Assembly (NCBI RefSeq): GCF_037975245.1
Contig: NC_092568.1
Span: 37,538,501-37,602,500 of the forward strand
Source of the DNA: Apostichopus japonicus
Lineage: Eukaryota > Echinodermata > Holothuroidea > Aspidochirotida > Stichopodidae
Length of the DNA stretch: 64,000 nt
Direction: 5' to 3'
Positions 12,582 through 24,042 of the stretch are shown here, piece after piece. A program made the translations under genes and the position numbers. The first letter of the stretch is position 1. Each line of letters begins with the position of its first letter. A model generated the notes under the pieces. The model did no database searches and was not told the DNA's origin. It saw only the letters and a program-made list of their open reading frames with translations.

Positions 12582-13395
12582 GTAAAGAGAATCCCGACCT
12601 CATTGCATGAGTGAATGTAACTAACTCATTGAATGATTCAATCCAACAACCTTATTGAGGGATTCAATCTAACAACCTCATTGGATGAGTCAGTCCAATA
12701 ACCTCATTGAATCAGTCAATCTTACAACCTCATTAACTGAGTCAATGTAACAACCTCATTGAATGATTCAATTCAACAATTTTATTGAGGGATTCAATCT
12801 AACAACTTCATTGAGTGAGTCAATCCAATAACCTCATTGAATGAATCAATCTTACAACCTCGTTAACTGAGTCAATCTAACAACCTCATTGCAAAAGTAA
12901 ATCTGACAACCTCATTGAATGAGTAAATCTAACAATCTCATTGGATGAGATCAGTCCAATAACCTCATTGAATGAGTCAAGCTAAAAACCTCATTAACTG
13001 ACTCAATGTGACAACCTCATTGAGTAAATCTAACAACCTCATTGAATGAATCAGTCTTAAAACCTCATTGAGTAAGTGAATCCAATAAACTCATCGAATG
13101 ATTCAATTCAATAGCCCTATTGAGGGTCAATTTAACAACCTCATTGGGATGAGTCAGTCCAATAACCTCATTGAATGATCAATCTTACAACCTCATTAAC
13201 TGAGTCAATGTAAAAACCTCATTGAATGAGTAAATCTAACCACCTCATTGAATGAGTCAGTCTTCCAACTCATTGAGTGAGTCAATCCAATAATCACATT
13301 TAATGATGCAACTCAAGAACCTTATTGCGGAATTCAATGTAACAACCTCATTTGATGAGTCAATCCAATAACTCATTGAATCAGTCAATCTAAAA
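12582..13395. repeat. Minisatellite, about 26-bp unit in a 130-bp higher-order repeat
   Basis: About thirty copies of a unit close to AACCTCATTGAATGAGTCA plus about seven bases are arranged head to tail. Consecutive units differ in a fixed order (GAATGATTCA, GAGGGATTCA, GGATGAGTCA, GAATCAGTCA, AACTGAGTCA) and the series restarts 130 bp later: GAATGATTCA is at 12631 and again at 12761, so at least part of the array has a five-unit higher-order repeat. Later units are more disordered. Many units contain TGAGTCA or TGACTCA, the AP-1 core. Confidence 0.9.
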
Positions 13396-15142
13396 CTTGG
13401 TATTCTAAAGCTGTACTTTCCAGAAAATTTGCTTTAATCAGGTTTGTTTGATTTGCAGTACTATGCTCTCAGTCATTAAGGAAAGATAATGTACAGGAAA
13501 AAATCAATGTTAATTGGAATGATGAAACAAGGAAAATTTGGCTATGCAGTGAAGTTAACAATCAATAAATTCCATAACTGTTTAAGCTGCCAAATGGCTG
13601 TGAGAATATGTGTTGCTCTCGAGTAGTTGATCTGAGGGGTTCTGATTATTTGTGGATGTTTTATAGTATAATTATCCTTACATTGAGTTTAAAACAAACC
13701 CAATGCAAAATACAGCTTTATGAACTCAAAAACATTCCAACTCTGAGGGCACTGAAGCAGTGAACTGAAAATAAAATTTCACAAGTTCCCCACCCAACAT
13801 GCTACCTCAGTGGATGAATCAGACTTTGTAAAGTGGTTGCTGCACTTGAATATAGTCAGTCAAAATAAAACCCTCCATTTCTTGACCAGAAGCTATACAG
13901 ACCAGTACATATATGTCTGTAAATGAGTACTGAAGCATTTGTCATTTGAATGAAATGAATAGCTATAAATCTGACACGAATTTTGCATATAAATTTCTGT
14001 AACATTGCTGCAGGGCAAAAACTACAATGTTATATAACATTCTGTCTTTTCCGCAAACGTACATAACGATGAAACCATCCGATACTTGTGGTTATATACT
14101 TCCTGACTGGTACTTTAGTATCAAAAGTGCTTTCTTGACCTCTGTGTTTCACAAGTGAGAGTTTCAAGAGCTCTCAGCATATTTACTCTTGTGTAACTCA
14201 CGTCGTCGAACGTATTACCCGCATCTTTCTAATTATGATGGAGAGAAACAGAGCTTGATTGAGAAAGTGCATCCGTGTAATGAGAGGAAAAGAACACCAC
14301 TTGCATCTTCAGCTAGATCCTAAATTTTAAGTGGATTTGGTGATGTAACAAGTCTACTGCATATTTTTTTACTTGCAAGCATGAAGATTTGATCATTAGT
14401 AGTAGATATTGCTCCGTTTCATTGCTTCAAGGCAATCATTTTCAGCAAATATTTCATATTGCTAAGGTTATGCATACTTAACAAGGATAGCACAAAGTGG
14501 TTTGTACTTCGGTATTAATGTATTGTATCATATCGAACTGACGTACACCAACACGGCCAAAACAAAAGGAAGGAAAAGAAGAAGCAAAGAACCGCACAAA
14601 AGAAACATCAATAAAAGTAAACAGTGCAGAAGGTTTTTGTTTTTAGCTATAGGTAAGACTACAAATGAGATAAACGGAATCTCGGTTTAACGTCACATTC
14701 TCTTCTAAATTTCTGAGCTTTGTCATGCATTGAATTGACTTCATGGAAAGTTAGTTTATTACTTGAGAAAATAACAAGCAGACTTTGCATTCAGGGTTCA
14801 TGAACATGAGTCAACTCATGCATTATTTACTTGAAACCCCTGAAAATGTTGCATCCTCAGACTCTATTTAGTAAGGTTATGGTCTTGGTTGCTTGTCATA
14901 GTCAGTCAAGTGGGTGCTGCATAACATGTGCATGTGTGTGTGTAATTGATGTTACATACATGTGTTATATTGCACTATGCAAGGAACCAGCCTGTACTGC
15001 ATGTCAAGCATTGTGTCAAAAATGGGATACTGAGGGGGCTGCATAGGTATTCATGTTTATTGTTAGCTGTGCAGTTTTACACAATTGGCAATGTAGTCTC
15101 ACACAATGGGTATTGCTAATAAACTACGTTGTTTGATATTGA
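13396..15142. other. Non-coding sequence
   Basis: No gene is recognised. A 62-codon basic open frame at 14502-14690 lies in A-rich DNA and has no recognisable domain. Confidence 0.55.
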
Positions 15143-15150
15143 TGGAGGCT

Positions 15151-16374
15151 CAGGGGCGGCGATCTGTTTCAAATATTGGGGGGGACATTTGCTTGGATGC
15201 AGGCGAATTACTATCAAAGCGGAGCGCCACCATTGGTTGGCGCGCAGCGTACAAGAAAATTTCTGGTTTTGATAGCCCCCCAGATCACCGGAAATGGCAC
15301 TTCTCGGGCTTGAAACTGACCAACCAGATGTACACTTTTGCCTGAGAACAAAGTTTTTCCTAATAGTTTTTTTTTTCATTCATAACCTTTTTTCAAGATT
15401 GTCACCAGTCACACATCATGTTCGACCTCATTGCATCTCCTGTGGATCATTGCTTTTTTAGGTAATTCTACGTAACGCCCCACAATCAGCCCCACTTTTC
15501 AAGGTTTTAAGCCCATTATTTGTTCAGAATTTGAATAATAAATTCACTTCAAAACATACCCATAATGTTGTACAAAATTTCATCTATGGACAACCAATAT
15601 AGAAAAAAAAACCTCAACCTCTAACAGACCGGTCAAAATTGCACGAGTAGAGGGAAATATGATGAAGAATGTTGGTCAAGGAATTTTCGAAAATTCAGAC
15701 ACAGTTAAATTATTGGTGTACAAATATTAAAACCTCTTATAACGGCTACTATAAAACTTCGATATCATAAAAAAAATACCCCAAAAATATGCTCGAGGGG
15801 GAGGGCGGTCTCCACCCTTCATCCCCCCTCCCTTGGCTACGCACCTGCGGTTAGAAATCTTGTAGGAAAGAGGCCAAATAGAAACCCGGTGAACCCATAT
15901 CGATGTGGATCATATACGTACTTACACAAAGATGCAAACCAAATTTCATTACGGATGCGGTCCGTCTAGCTATTCATTTCGAAAAAAAGTAAAAACTACT
16001 TTCGGTCATATATATAGTAACAAATTGTGACACGGTTAGACAGGCGCCTTGCGAGGAATTTGCCAAGAGAGGGGCAAAGCTTGTACCCACTTTCTAAGCG
16101 TATCGCCCCCATTAGTTTGCGCGGAGCGCAAAAGAAAATTTTGGCCGAAAATGCCTCCCAGATCGCTGGAAATGGCACTTCCCAGGCCTTGTAAGTTGCA
16201 TCTAAGCATTTTCTATTTTGAAATTACTAGCGATGTCATAAAAAAAATACAAAACATATGCTTAAAAAAACTATGCCACCAAATATTGGGGGGGATATTA
16301 GATACTATATCCCCCCCACCTAAAATATTGGGGGGGACATGTCCCCCCCGTCCCCCCCATGATCGCCGCCCATG
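15151..16374. mobile_element. Mosaic hAT-type non-autonomous element
   Basis: The left end CAGGGGCGGCGATC is matched at the right end by the reverse complement of CATGGGCGGCGATC. Flanks are nearly identical: GATGGAGGCT before and GATGGAGCCT after. Next to each end is a TATTGGGGGGG/CCCCCCC block. About 67 bp inside the left end is a conserved core, AAGCGGAGCGCCACCAT followed by GGTTGGCGCGCAGCG, shared with the other elements of this cluster. A second variant core (from 16097), preceded by CAGGCGCCTTGCGAGG (16042), and an end-like sequence CTTGGCTACGCACCTG (about 15835-15850) suggest that fragments of related elements have inserted or recombined here. No transposase is encoded. The exact target duplication is uncertain. 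Confidence 0.65.
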
Positions 16375-16903
16375 GATGGAGCCTTGCTACAGGGGTATTT
16401 TGCAACTGCTGCAGCTTTTCATTTTGACATGGTACTTTCACATAATCAAGATGGCAAATATCATCAAACCTCATGCTTAACATTGGAAGGTGACAGGTCA
16501 CTGGAGAACAAAATGTGACAAAGAACATTGCTGCTATCAGAAGTTAAAAATGTTCATACTGTCTTGGCAGAATCAGTCAACATAAAAGTCATAAAAGTTT
16601 ATTCTCGTAGCTATAACATGACCATGTAACTTAAATTTAACCTTACGCTGTGATTATTGTTCTATCATGTGCAAGAGCCCTCCAAAAGTTTAGTGAAGTT
16701 TAATTGAGGTCAACAGAGGTTAAGACCCTGAAAATCATTGTGAACACAATCTCATGCATGGTATGAAGCTTTCCAATATTAAGTACAAGGTACATTTGAG
16801 GTCAAAGTTCAAAATCAGAAATTCTTTAAATTGTACATTGAAAGGAATGGAACTTATCCTTAGTTTATAATACTGTTAGGTTATTCTTAGGATTTCTTCA
16901 GGT

Positions 16904-18002
16904 CAGGCGTGGCGGAACGGAAAAATTATTGGGGGGGCTAATGTGTGGAGACTATCTAAGCGGAGCGCCACCATCGGTTGGCGCGGAGCGTAAAAGAAAT
17001 TTTGGGTTATTTCAAACCCCCAGATGGCCGGAAACGGCACTTCCCGTGTGTTTTATGCTGCGAATACCTAGCCCTAAAATATGGGTCTCAAGTCTGCAAT
17101 TTCTCAGATTGCACGTAAAAGTCTGTAAAAACATTGTAATTTGTATATTCGATGGTGTTTTAAGAGAGTAGCTATTATACTCGTAGTGTACTCGCAAAGA
17201 CGTTTTTGAGTGTAGTAAGGGCAGTGGCGGAGCTAGGGGTATTGGTCGGGGGGGGCAAGAATGGTCTGTAGGGGCGCTTTCGAAACTATCTAAGCGGAGC
17301 GCCACCACAGGTTGGCGCGGAGCGTACAGAAAAATTTTGAGTAAAGATACTCCCTAGATTGCAGGAAATGACCCTTTCCGGGCCTTGCTAATTTGCAGAT
17401 AAACGGAGAATAAATAGGTGTCGTCGCCATTTTGTCGGAAAATTACACCAACAGAAATATGACAGATGTCAATAGGTATATGAGAGCGCAATAAAATAGT
17501 CAATAATAGCGAATAAGTAATAGCGAATGAGTAAAGTATAGTGAAAAGCTGAAAAGGGCGCCAGCAGTCGATTTGAGTCTGTCAGGGGGGGGGGCATCCG
17601 CCCCCTGACTGTATATATGGACGCTCCGCCACTAAGTAAGGGGATGTTGGAGAACTGGCTGCAATGAGGCAAGTCATTGGCCTAAGACGAAGTTGTGTTA
17701 CGCTTACTGGTACTCACACTCACTGCTTCCACTTTTCACGGGGCGTGAAGACGTGGTTGGGGTGACAATGTGGTCTATAGCCAGGGGACGGGCCGAGGGT
17801 CCCCCAGCAATTACTAAAATTATTACACCTATATAGTATACGTGTGCATCAGACAGATCGACAAGTATGCATTGAAAAATGGGCAGATGCACGTTTCAGA
17901 GCCTTGGTAAATATTGGGGGGTCTTATCATGCATTTGCCCCCTCAACTTTTTCATCGGGGGGCTGAGCCCCCCCAAGCCCCCCCCCGGTTCCGCCGCCAC
18001 TA
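16904..18002. mobile_element. hAT-type non-autonomous element (outer)
   Basis: The left end reads CAGGCGTGGCGGAACGG and the right end is the reverse complement of TAGTGGCGGCGGAACCGG. Each is followed inward by G- or C-runs. The element is flanked by a perfect 8-bp duplication, CTTCAGGT (16896-16903 and 18003-18010), as expected for hAT. The cluster's conserved GCGGAGCG core starts about 54 bp inside the left end. No transposase frame is visible. A second element of the same family has inserted at 17222-17634, so the uninterrupted element would be about 0.7 kb. Confidence 0.85.
17222..17634. mobile_element. hAT-type non-autonomous element (nested)
   Basis: It begins CAGTGGCGGAGCTAGGGGT and ends ACGCTCCGCCACTA, giving a TIR of about 11 bp with mismatches. 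It has a perfect 8-bp target duplication AGTAAGGG (17214-17221 and 17635-17642). The AAGCGGAGCGCCACCA core lies 70 bp inside the left end, and a G-run and C-run lie near the ends. It is 413 bp, carries no gene, and is wholly contained in the element at 16904-18002, so it is the younger insertion. Confidence 0.85.
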
Positions 18003-18010
18003 CTTCAGGT

Positions 18011-18889
18011 TATACCCAAAAACAAAAATAAATAAATAAGTATGTAACTTAAGTCATCAGCTTCAGAAGGTCAACAGAGGTCAACCTTGTCAACTGGTAA
18101 GATGTTAAGAAGATTACTGGCAATATATCAAATTAAATTTGTAGGTTTCTGAATTCTTCTAAAAGAAAACCTCTTGCTCTTCGATATACTGTAATAGCCT
18201 ATCAAAACAGGAACTTGCTAATCCTGAGAATATGACAACACATAAAGTGTTTGAGTATTACATTTTAGAATGGTTGTAGTTGAAGAAAAACAACTTTACA
18301 TATATGATTCCGTTTTAAATCTATTGAAAGTTAGATCATGTGATGAATAATATGAGTGACATGCAATTACAAAGCCTGAGGTTTTAAAACAAAATGCATG
18401 TAATAGCTTTGAAATGACACATTTCTTTAACTCCCAGCTTTGTATATTGCTCCATTAAACGTTAAGAAATAATAAATTTCAGTTTATTTAGTTTAATCCA
18501 TTGACAAGTACAATAATCTGAGATGTCATTACATTTACTATACTGCAACAGTTGCTGTTGTTTTCCTTTAAATTGCAGTGGTCCTTATTACATCAGTGAA
18601 AACAATAAAAATAAAGTTGAATATGTTGTCCATGTATGGGAATTGAACCAATTGATTACTTTCGTGCCTAGGTAGTTACCATATATATTTAAAATCTTCG
18701 ACATTACTGCCACTTTTATTTATACTTATAATTTTCTTCTCTCCTGGGCCAACGTTCCTCTTTCCTCTCATTTAAAATGCCATTTCCCATCTGTAGACTG
18801 CACAATAAATATTATTTCAGCACTGTGCCTCCATCTGATGACTCACCAAGTCATTTTTCACTTCCTTGGAAATGCACCATTTCATAAGT
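18011..18889. other. Non-coding AT-rich sequence
   Basis: I see no gene or recognisable element. Confidence 0.6.
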
Positions 18890-19060
18890 CTCACATTGCC
18901 AATACAAACGTTTGAATGGTAGGTATGTAAGGAAGAGCAGAGTCCCAGTTGCAGGATGAAATGGTGCAGTTGTAAAAATGTTACCAATTCTATAGGTTAA
19001 AATATATAGATTGGAAAATTCAATTTAAGTAGACTGGAGACAGGTAAGTATATGGATCGA
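18890..19060 (+). mobile_element. Decayed DIRS-family right terminus
   Basis: GGAGACAGGTAAGTATATGG (near 19037) ends a segment with degenerate terminal-repeat motifs (GAATGGTAG, GAAATGGTGCAG, GTTACCA). The distal AACCAGTAAG part is no longer clear. No partner left end is visible. Confidence 0.45.
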
Positions 19061-19310
19061 TGCTAACAAATAGTGAAACTAATCAATTTTGTGGAATTTG
19101 TGTGGATGTATCCATTAGAATTGAGCTGGTTTCCACAATGGAAACAGTTCCTGATTCTACCAAGCTCAGAATCAAGATTTATTCTTGCCAGCATGAACTT
19201 ACAGTGTAGCAAGTGGACTGATTGTTAAAATTGTAGATGCCAAATGAAAATTATACCAGTTCTTTGTAATTAATACTCAACAAAAGAAATAATGGGAATA
19301 ATCAGGGGAT

Positions 19311-19774
19311 TACAGTTCCTAGTTACAGGTGATACATAATCACCTGAGAAAGTAACGTTAGGCTACTCAAACGAACACATGGGCGTGGGTCGTACACTAA
19401 AAACAGCCCCCAAACTCCCTCCCTTTATAAGAAAAGGATACTTATCAGGCTGTAAAAGACTGTAGTAACGTTCTGAAATCCCAAAGGATGTATAGAAGGT
19501 AAAAATCCAATGTATTCCGGGCAATTTCCGTAAGATTTGAATCCACTACGAAATGCATGAGTAAACACTTTGGATGGTAGCATGAGAAGGAAGGGCAACG
19601 ACCGGAGGAGCCGGTCGCTGAGGGTGCACAGTGTTAAAAGATTACCAGGGCATACTAGACACGGTAGAATGAGGTGCTAAGGTTGTGGGGAGACAGGTAA
19701 GCTTATCACTAGTAAATATATAAACCAGTAAGTTTTATGATTTATAGTTCCTAGTTACAGGTGATACATAATCA
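19311..19774. repeat. 32-bp direct repeats around the DIRS fragment
   Basis: Positions 19311-19342 and 19743-19774 match at 31 of 32 bases (TACAG versus TATAG at the start). The second copy starts exactly where the DIRS terminus ends, so the pair behaves like a long target-site duplication. Confidence 0.85.
19343..19742 (-). mobile_element. One-ended DIRS-derived fragment flanked by 32-bp direct repeats
   Basis: The 400-bp insert ends at its right with the family terminus (GGGGAGACAGGTAAGC, then AAATATATAAACCAGTAAG). Its interior is the reverse complement of DNA just inside the left end of DIRS copy 2: ACACTAAAAACAGCCCCC and AAAAGGATACTTATCAGGCT match 41285-41340 read backwards. The left side is truncated in the internal region. 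Direct repeats differing at one base flank it: 19311-19342 and 19743-19774, both containing CTAGTTACAGGTGATACATA. The interior closely matches the small element at 37484-37818, so both belong to one non-autonomous subfamily. Confidence 0.8.
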
Positions 19775-19794
19775 GCATACTTGAAACAAAGCAA

Positions 19795-20036
19795 TTTACT
19801 TTGTTTCCCCGCTAACCTGTCTCCTCACAATGACAAAATGCTTCAGTAAAATGCACTTTGGGTGGTAGAATGAGAAAGGGGGTCATTGACCAGCAGTGAC
19901 TGGTCCAGTGAGGATGTACAGTGTTAAAAATGTAACCATTTCACCATAGACATGGAAGAGCCATATTCCTGAGGTTGTGAGTAGACAGGTAAGCTTGTCG
20001 CTCATAATAATCCAAATTCTGATAAGTTTTGGGATA
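19795..20036. mobile_element. Short two-ended DIRS-derived element
   Basis: The left end TTTACTTTGTTTCCCCGC with AACCTGTCTCCTCACAA matches the family's left terminus. The right end GTAGACAGGTAAGC followed by TGATAAGTTTTGGGATA matches the right terminus. Between them is only terminal-repeat sequence (TGGTAGAATGAGAA, GTACAGTGTTAAAA) and no gene. At about 240 bp it resembles a MITE. No direct repeat abuts its ends. Confidence 0.75.
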
Positions 20037-21146
20037 ACCAGTGTAGAGAGAACACATAAAATACTTGAAAAGTAACTAGGGTACTTGAAGTAACCTGTAA
20101 AATTTATCGTGGCAGCATGAAGTATCTTGGTAAACTTTGAGGGAACACAGAATTACTAGTTTCAACAAATGTGTAACATGTGTGGTGGTCATTCATGAAT
20201 CTTTCAGAAAGATGCAAAAGCACCACCTCTTTAAAATTGTCAGCCCTCTGCCATTTACCTCGGTCCACACAATTGTAGCCAAGTAGAAAGATTGTTAAGT
20301 ACAGTATGTTGTTTCATTTGCCAATGTTTTCTCTGTAAATAAGAAATTGATTGTTTTGTATCAGTATCTGACTTGTTAGTGTTACTTTGAAATTGCCATT
20401 TGTTATCAACGATCAATATTTCAATAGAAGCTTTTCAATTGATTTTTCCCCCCTTATACATGTGTTAAATTGTAGAATTTCTGTCATTTTGTGATAGTAT
20501 TGGCAACTGTTAATGTGTTAGTGGCAGGTTCATGTTTCTCAGTAGCAAGAATTATTATAAATGCAAAGCTATTGTTAAAGTGAAGTTAAAGAGGTTTAAG
20601 AGATTTTGGGATTCAAGTTGTGTTTTAAAGGAGTGTAGGATGTTGTGTAAACTAACTACTAACATTTCTTCAAAGTTTACCAGCAAATCAGAAGTTCACT
20701 CAACTTCTGGTGAAAATCCCATGAAAAAAGTGCCCTTAATATTGCTGAAATTTTTAGAAAAATCTTCTATATCAGTCTAATATTTACATTTACAACTTCT
20801 AGCTATGCAATAAGAAAGAAGATAACATGTACCTATGTGTGTAGGCCTCTCCCATCATTTCAAATAGAGAGTGTTGCAGAAGGTCAAAGGTTAGAACAGT
20901 CGGTCCAGTTGTTTTGTGAATTACATTGTGTATTGAATGTATGAGTTGTATAGGGTAGTTTAATACTAACACTAGTCCAACATTGGACTGTGCCACATAT
21001 AATGAATAACCGTGGTATTGTATCCAACGTTATCTTTCTTGAAGTTTCTTGTGCTGAATGAACTTACTAGTCCATGTAGTGCCAGTGGTAGATAGGATAG
21101 CCTACAAACAGTATTGAGTTTGGCTAGGCTAGGGTGAACCATTGAT
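20037..21146. other. Non-coding sequence
   Basis: No gene is recognised. The 82-codon lysine-rich open frame at 20532-20780 is in AT-rich DNA and shows no domain; I do not call it. Confidence 0.55.
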
Positions 21147-21161
21147 TTACTTCGCTCCTCG

Positions 21162-21296
21162 CTTACCTGTCTCCTCACAACCTTAGCACCTCATTCTACC
21201 GTGCCTATAAAGTCCTGGTAAATAAATAACACTGTGCGCCCTCTATGACCGGACCCCCCCCTCCGGTCCCTCCTCCTTTTTCATTCTACCATTCCA
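21162..21296. repeat. DIRS copy 1 left inverted terminal repeat
   Basis: It runs from CTTACCTGTCTCCTCACAAC to CATTCTACCATTCC and is matched in reverse complement by 25499-25630 with few differences. Landmarks are the GCGCCCTCTATGACCGGAC block and a C-run. A unique left extension (21147-21161) lies outside it. Confidence 0.9.
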
Positions 21297-21892
21297 AGTG
21301 CCTACACGCATATTTTTCTTGTGGATAGTTTCCTTGGAAAATTGTCTTGGTTTTCTTCGACGATTGCCGGAAGTTTTTTAGCTTCGGATCTTTAGAAGTT
21401 TGGCAGTCCTTTCCTGACCAATAAGTATCCTTTTTATCAAAAAGGGAGGGTTTTGGGGACTGTTTTCGTAGTGCGTTTCCTCCTTGGGTTGTTTTGCGGC
21501 GGGGGTAGCAGTTCCGCGACACTGCCTAGGTTCCCGCCCTATTCCTCCCCACGCTTAGGCGTGTTGTTGTTGTTGTGTTATCATAGCTTGTTGTTGTGTT
21601 TTCATAGACAATTTTCCCCCCATATAGTATTTCTCACTTCCCCCTTTTGGGGATTCATGTTTCTCACATATATTCACTCTTTTGTGTGTATTTCTCGCTC
21701 TCTCATATTCGTTTCAGCTTGTTTTTTTTTCTGTTAGGCCACCTCGTAACGTTACCTTGTTTACCGTTGCTAGGTTACGCTACGCTCCACCTAAGCTTAA
21801 GTCCCTCCCTAGTTTCTCCCTTTCTTACGCTAAGCTTCTATTGTTGTTCACTTATCACTAAGAAGTAATCTTCCTTAATCCGGTTATTCAGT

Positions 21893-22543
21893 ATGTCCTG
21901 CAATCCATTGAAGTGCATCAACTGCTCAATGTTTCGCCCAGGCAGAGCCTGGGACGAACACGACCTTTGTCCGAAATGCAGAACCTGCACTCGACGAGAC
22001 CCCTGCCTGGTGTGTATTAAGTTTACACCAGCTCAGTGGCAGGACATAGACCTGTGGCTTGAGGGCTTACGAAGCAAGCTCCAGGGAAGGCTGGACTCGA
22101 TCCTGAGCGCAATCGGGGCTCCGGAGGTTTCAGGAGTAACGGGAGATAGAGAGGAGGAGGGAGTAGTCGAGAGAGAGGTGGAGGAGAGTGGCCAGGAGAG
22201 GGCCGAAGGAGAGAAAGAGGTGGAGAGAGAGGAAAGAGAAAGAGAAAGAATTCCCCTAACAGCCCCGGCTACGTCCGGATCAGTTACGGCCAGAGGGAAG
22301 GGCAGGAGCAAAGGCAAGGCCCCTGCCAAGAAAAGACCTCCAAAGCAGAGGCACAGCTCGTCCAGGCTAGAGACTCCTCAGTCCGGGCCGCAGCTAAACA
22401 GACCCACGGAGCGCGGCCCCCCGGCCGTGGAGGGCTCGGGTCCAAAAGAGAGAGCGACCGAGGGGTCGCGGAGATGGAGCCGGTACGCAGAACAAGACTA
22501 CCAGTTCCGGGCGCTCCCATTCGGCCTAGTCACGGCTCCCTGA
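21893..22543 (+). pseudogene. DIRS gag-like ORF fused to truncated RT
   Basis: The ORF starts at ATG 21893, shortly after the T-rich leader. The first 45 residues carry paired cysteines (C8-x2-C11, C26-x2-C29-x2-C32, C38-x2-C41), suggesting zinc-binding and nucleic-acid contact, as expected of a gag-like protein packaging the element RNA. Residues about 75-195 are highly charged, rich in Glu/Arg and then Lys/Arg/Pro. At about residue 200 the frame runs directly into the RT motif FRALPFGLVTAP, so a deletion has removed the end of gag and the RT fingers and first palm motifs. The frame stops at TGA 22541-22543, where the DIRS RT frame otherwise continues in phase. CGA to TGA, a CpG-type transition, is the simplest origin. 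Confidence 0.8.
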
Positions 22544-24042
22544 GTCTTCACGAGAGTCGCGGGAGCGGTAGTCTCCTATCTCAGAAAAAGAGGAGTCACT
22601 CTCTATGTATATTTAGACGACTGGTTGGTAGTAGGGAACAGCCGATCGGAAGCCACCAACAACGTCCACAAAACGCTCCAGACCCTCCAAGAACTGGGCT
22701 GGATCGTGAACCAGAAGAAATCACGGCTATCTCCTTCCCAGACGATCCAGCTCCTCGGGGCCATACTGGACTTCACCACCGGGATAGCCCGACCCTCAGA
22801 AGAAAGAGTCGCGGCGGTCAAGGCGACCACACAACAGATCTTGGCACACCGGGGGTCACCAACAGGGACATGGCTCCGGGCCCTGGGACTCATGGCCAGC
22901 CTGGTCGATATAGTGCGACTGTGCAGGCTACACATGCGACCCCTGCAACTGCACCTCCTGAGGTCCGCAGACCCTACAGACCCAGACAAGACAACGCTGA
23001 TCTACAGGTCAGAGGAGGTCACCCAACACCTCCGATGGTGGCTCGACCCAAACAACTGGAGTTCAGGGGTACCCTTTGCGATACAGCTACCAATGACGTC
23101 GGTAACGACGGACGCGTCACTGTCCGGATGGGGAGCTCATTGGAGCAACCGCACAGCATGGGGGACGTGGTCCCCAGCAGAAAGATCTCTCCACATCAAC
23201 ATCCTGGAGATGATGGCGGTCAAAAATGCCCTGGAAGCTTTCAACGACCACATACAGGGAACGATAACCACAATCTTCACAGACAACACGACAGTGGTGG
23301 CTTACATCAATCGACATGGGGGCACCCACTCAGAGAGACTGTGCCGACTCGCGTGGGAGGTGATAACAGTGGCCGAGGACTCCGGCATGATCTTACGGGC
23401 TTCCCACATCGCGGGCAAGCTCAACGTGATGGCAGACGCCTTATCCAGGGGGCATATAGACCCCAACGAATGGTCTCTGGAGCAGGAGACTTGCGACAGA
23501 ATCTTTGCGATCTCCGGCAAGCCCACGATAGACCTGTTCGCAACGCACAAGAACAACAAACTCCAGACCTTCTGTTCCAGAAGATTCCACCCCCTGGCCT
23601 ACCACACGGACGCAATGTCATTCTCTCTTGGGACCACATGGATGCGTATATCTTCCCACCGCTGTGCATGGTCGGACAGGTCCTCAGGAAAATTCGGAAC
23701 TCCAAGGGCAGGTTCACACTAATAGCCCTGTTCTGGCCTCGCAGACCCTGGTTTGCCTAGATACCTCAGCTCCTCATGGATGTCCCAGTGAGTCTACCGG
23801 ACAAGCCCCACCTACTGTTCCAGAGACAGGGAACTCTCTCCCACCCAGACATCAAGGGGTTACAATTAGTTGCCTGGAGGCTGTCTGGTCTTCCCTACGA
23901 CAGAGAGGTTCTTCAGAAGCAGCTGCCGCGATGGCAGCCGACGCTAGAAGAGGAACGACCGCAGCGACTTACGATTCCAGTCTGCGGAAGTTCGACCAAT
24001 GGTGCCGACCGAGACAGATACTGCTGCCTAATGCCTCTGTGA
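22493..24042 (+). pseudogene. DIRS reverse transcriptase, RNase H and DAM-like region
   Basis: Reading in the gag frame through the TGA at 22541, the region encodes the RT motif FRALPFGLVTAP, then the catalytic YLDD box (22610-22621) and the RT thumb. RNase H follows, with its acidic residues in TDASLSGWGAHW, NILEMMAVKN, TIFTDNTT and MADALSRG. The DAM-like methylase domain of DIRS elements comes next (PTIDLFATHKNN, then FPPLCMVGQVLRKIR). Two lesions interrupt it: a small indel in a CT run at 23621-23628 moves the frame from phase 2 to phase 1, and a TAG lies at 23758-23760. After the TAG the same phase continues (LLMDVPVSLPDKP, then HPDIKGLQLVAWRLSG) to a stop at 24042. RT motifs 1-3 are missing. 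The function was copying element RNA and removing the RNA strand; the copy is inactive. Confidence 0.85.

Noticed and set aside
12582-13395. CRISPR-like array
   Set aside because: There are no unique spacers between repeats, units are contiguous, and the genome is eukaryotic.
20532-20780. 82-codon lysine-rich open frame
   Set aside because: Lys/Phe-rich translation of A/T-rich DNA, no domain, no neighbouring support.
22474-23640. Long + strand open frame in the alternative phase across the DIRS RT/RNase H
   Set aside because: It is an out-of-phase shadow; the RT YLDD and RNase H motifs are in the other phase. Only its last part, after the CT-run indel, is real coding phase.
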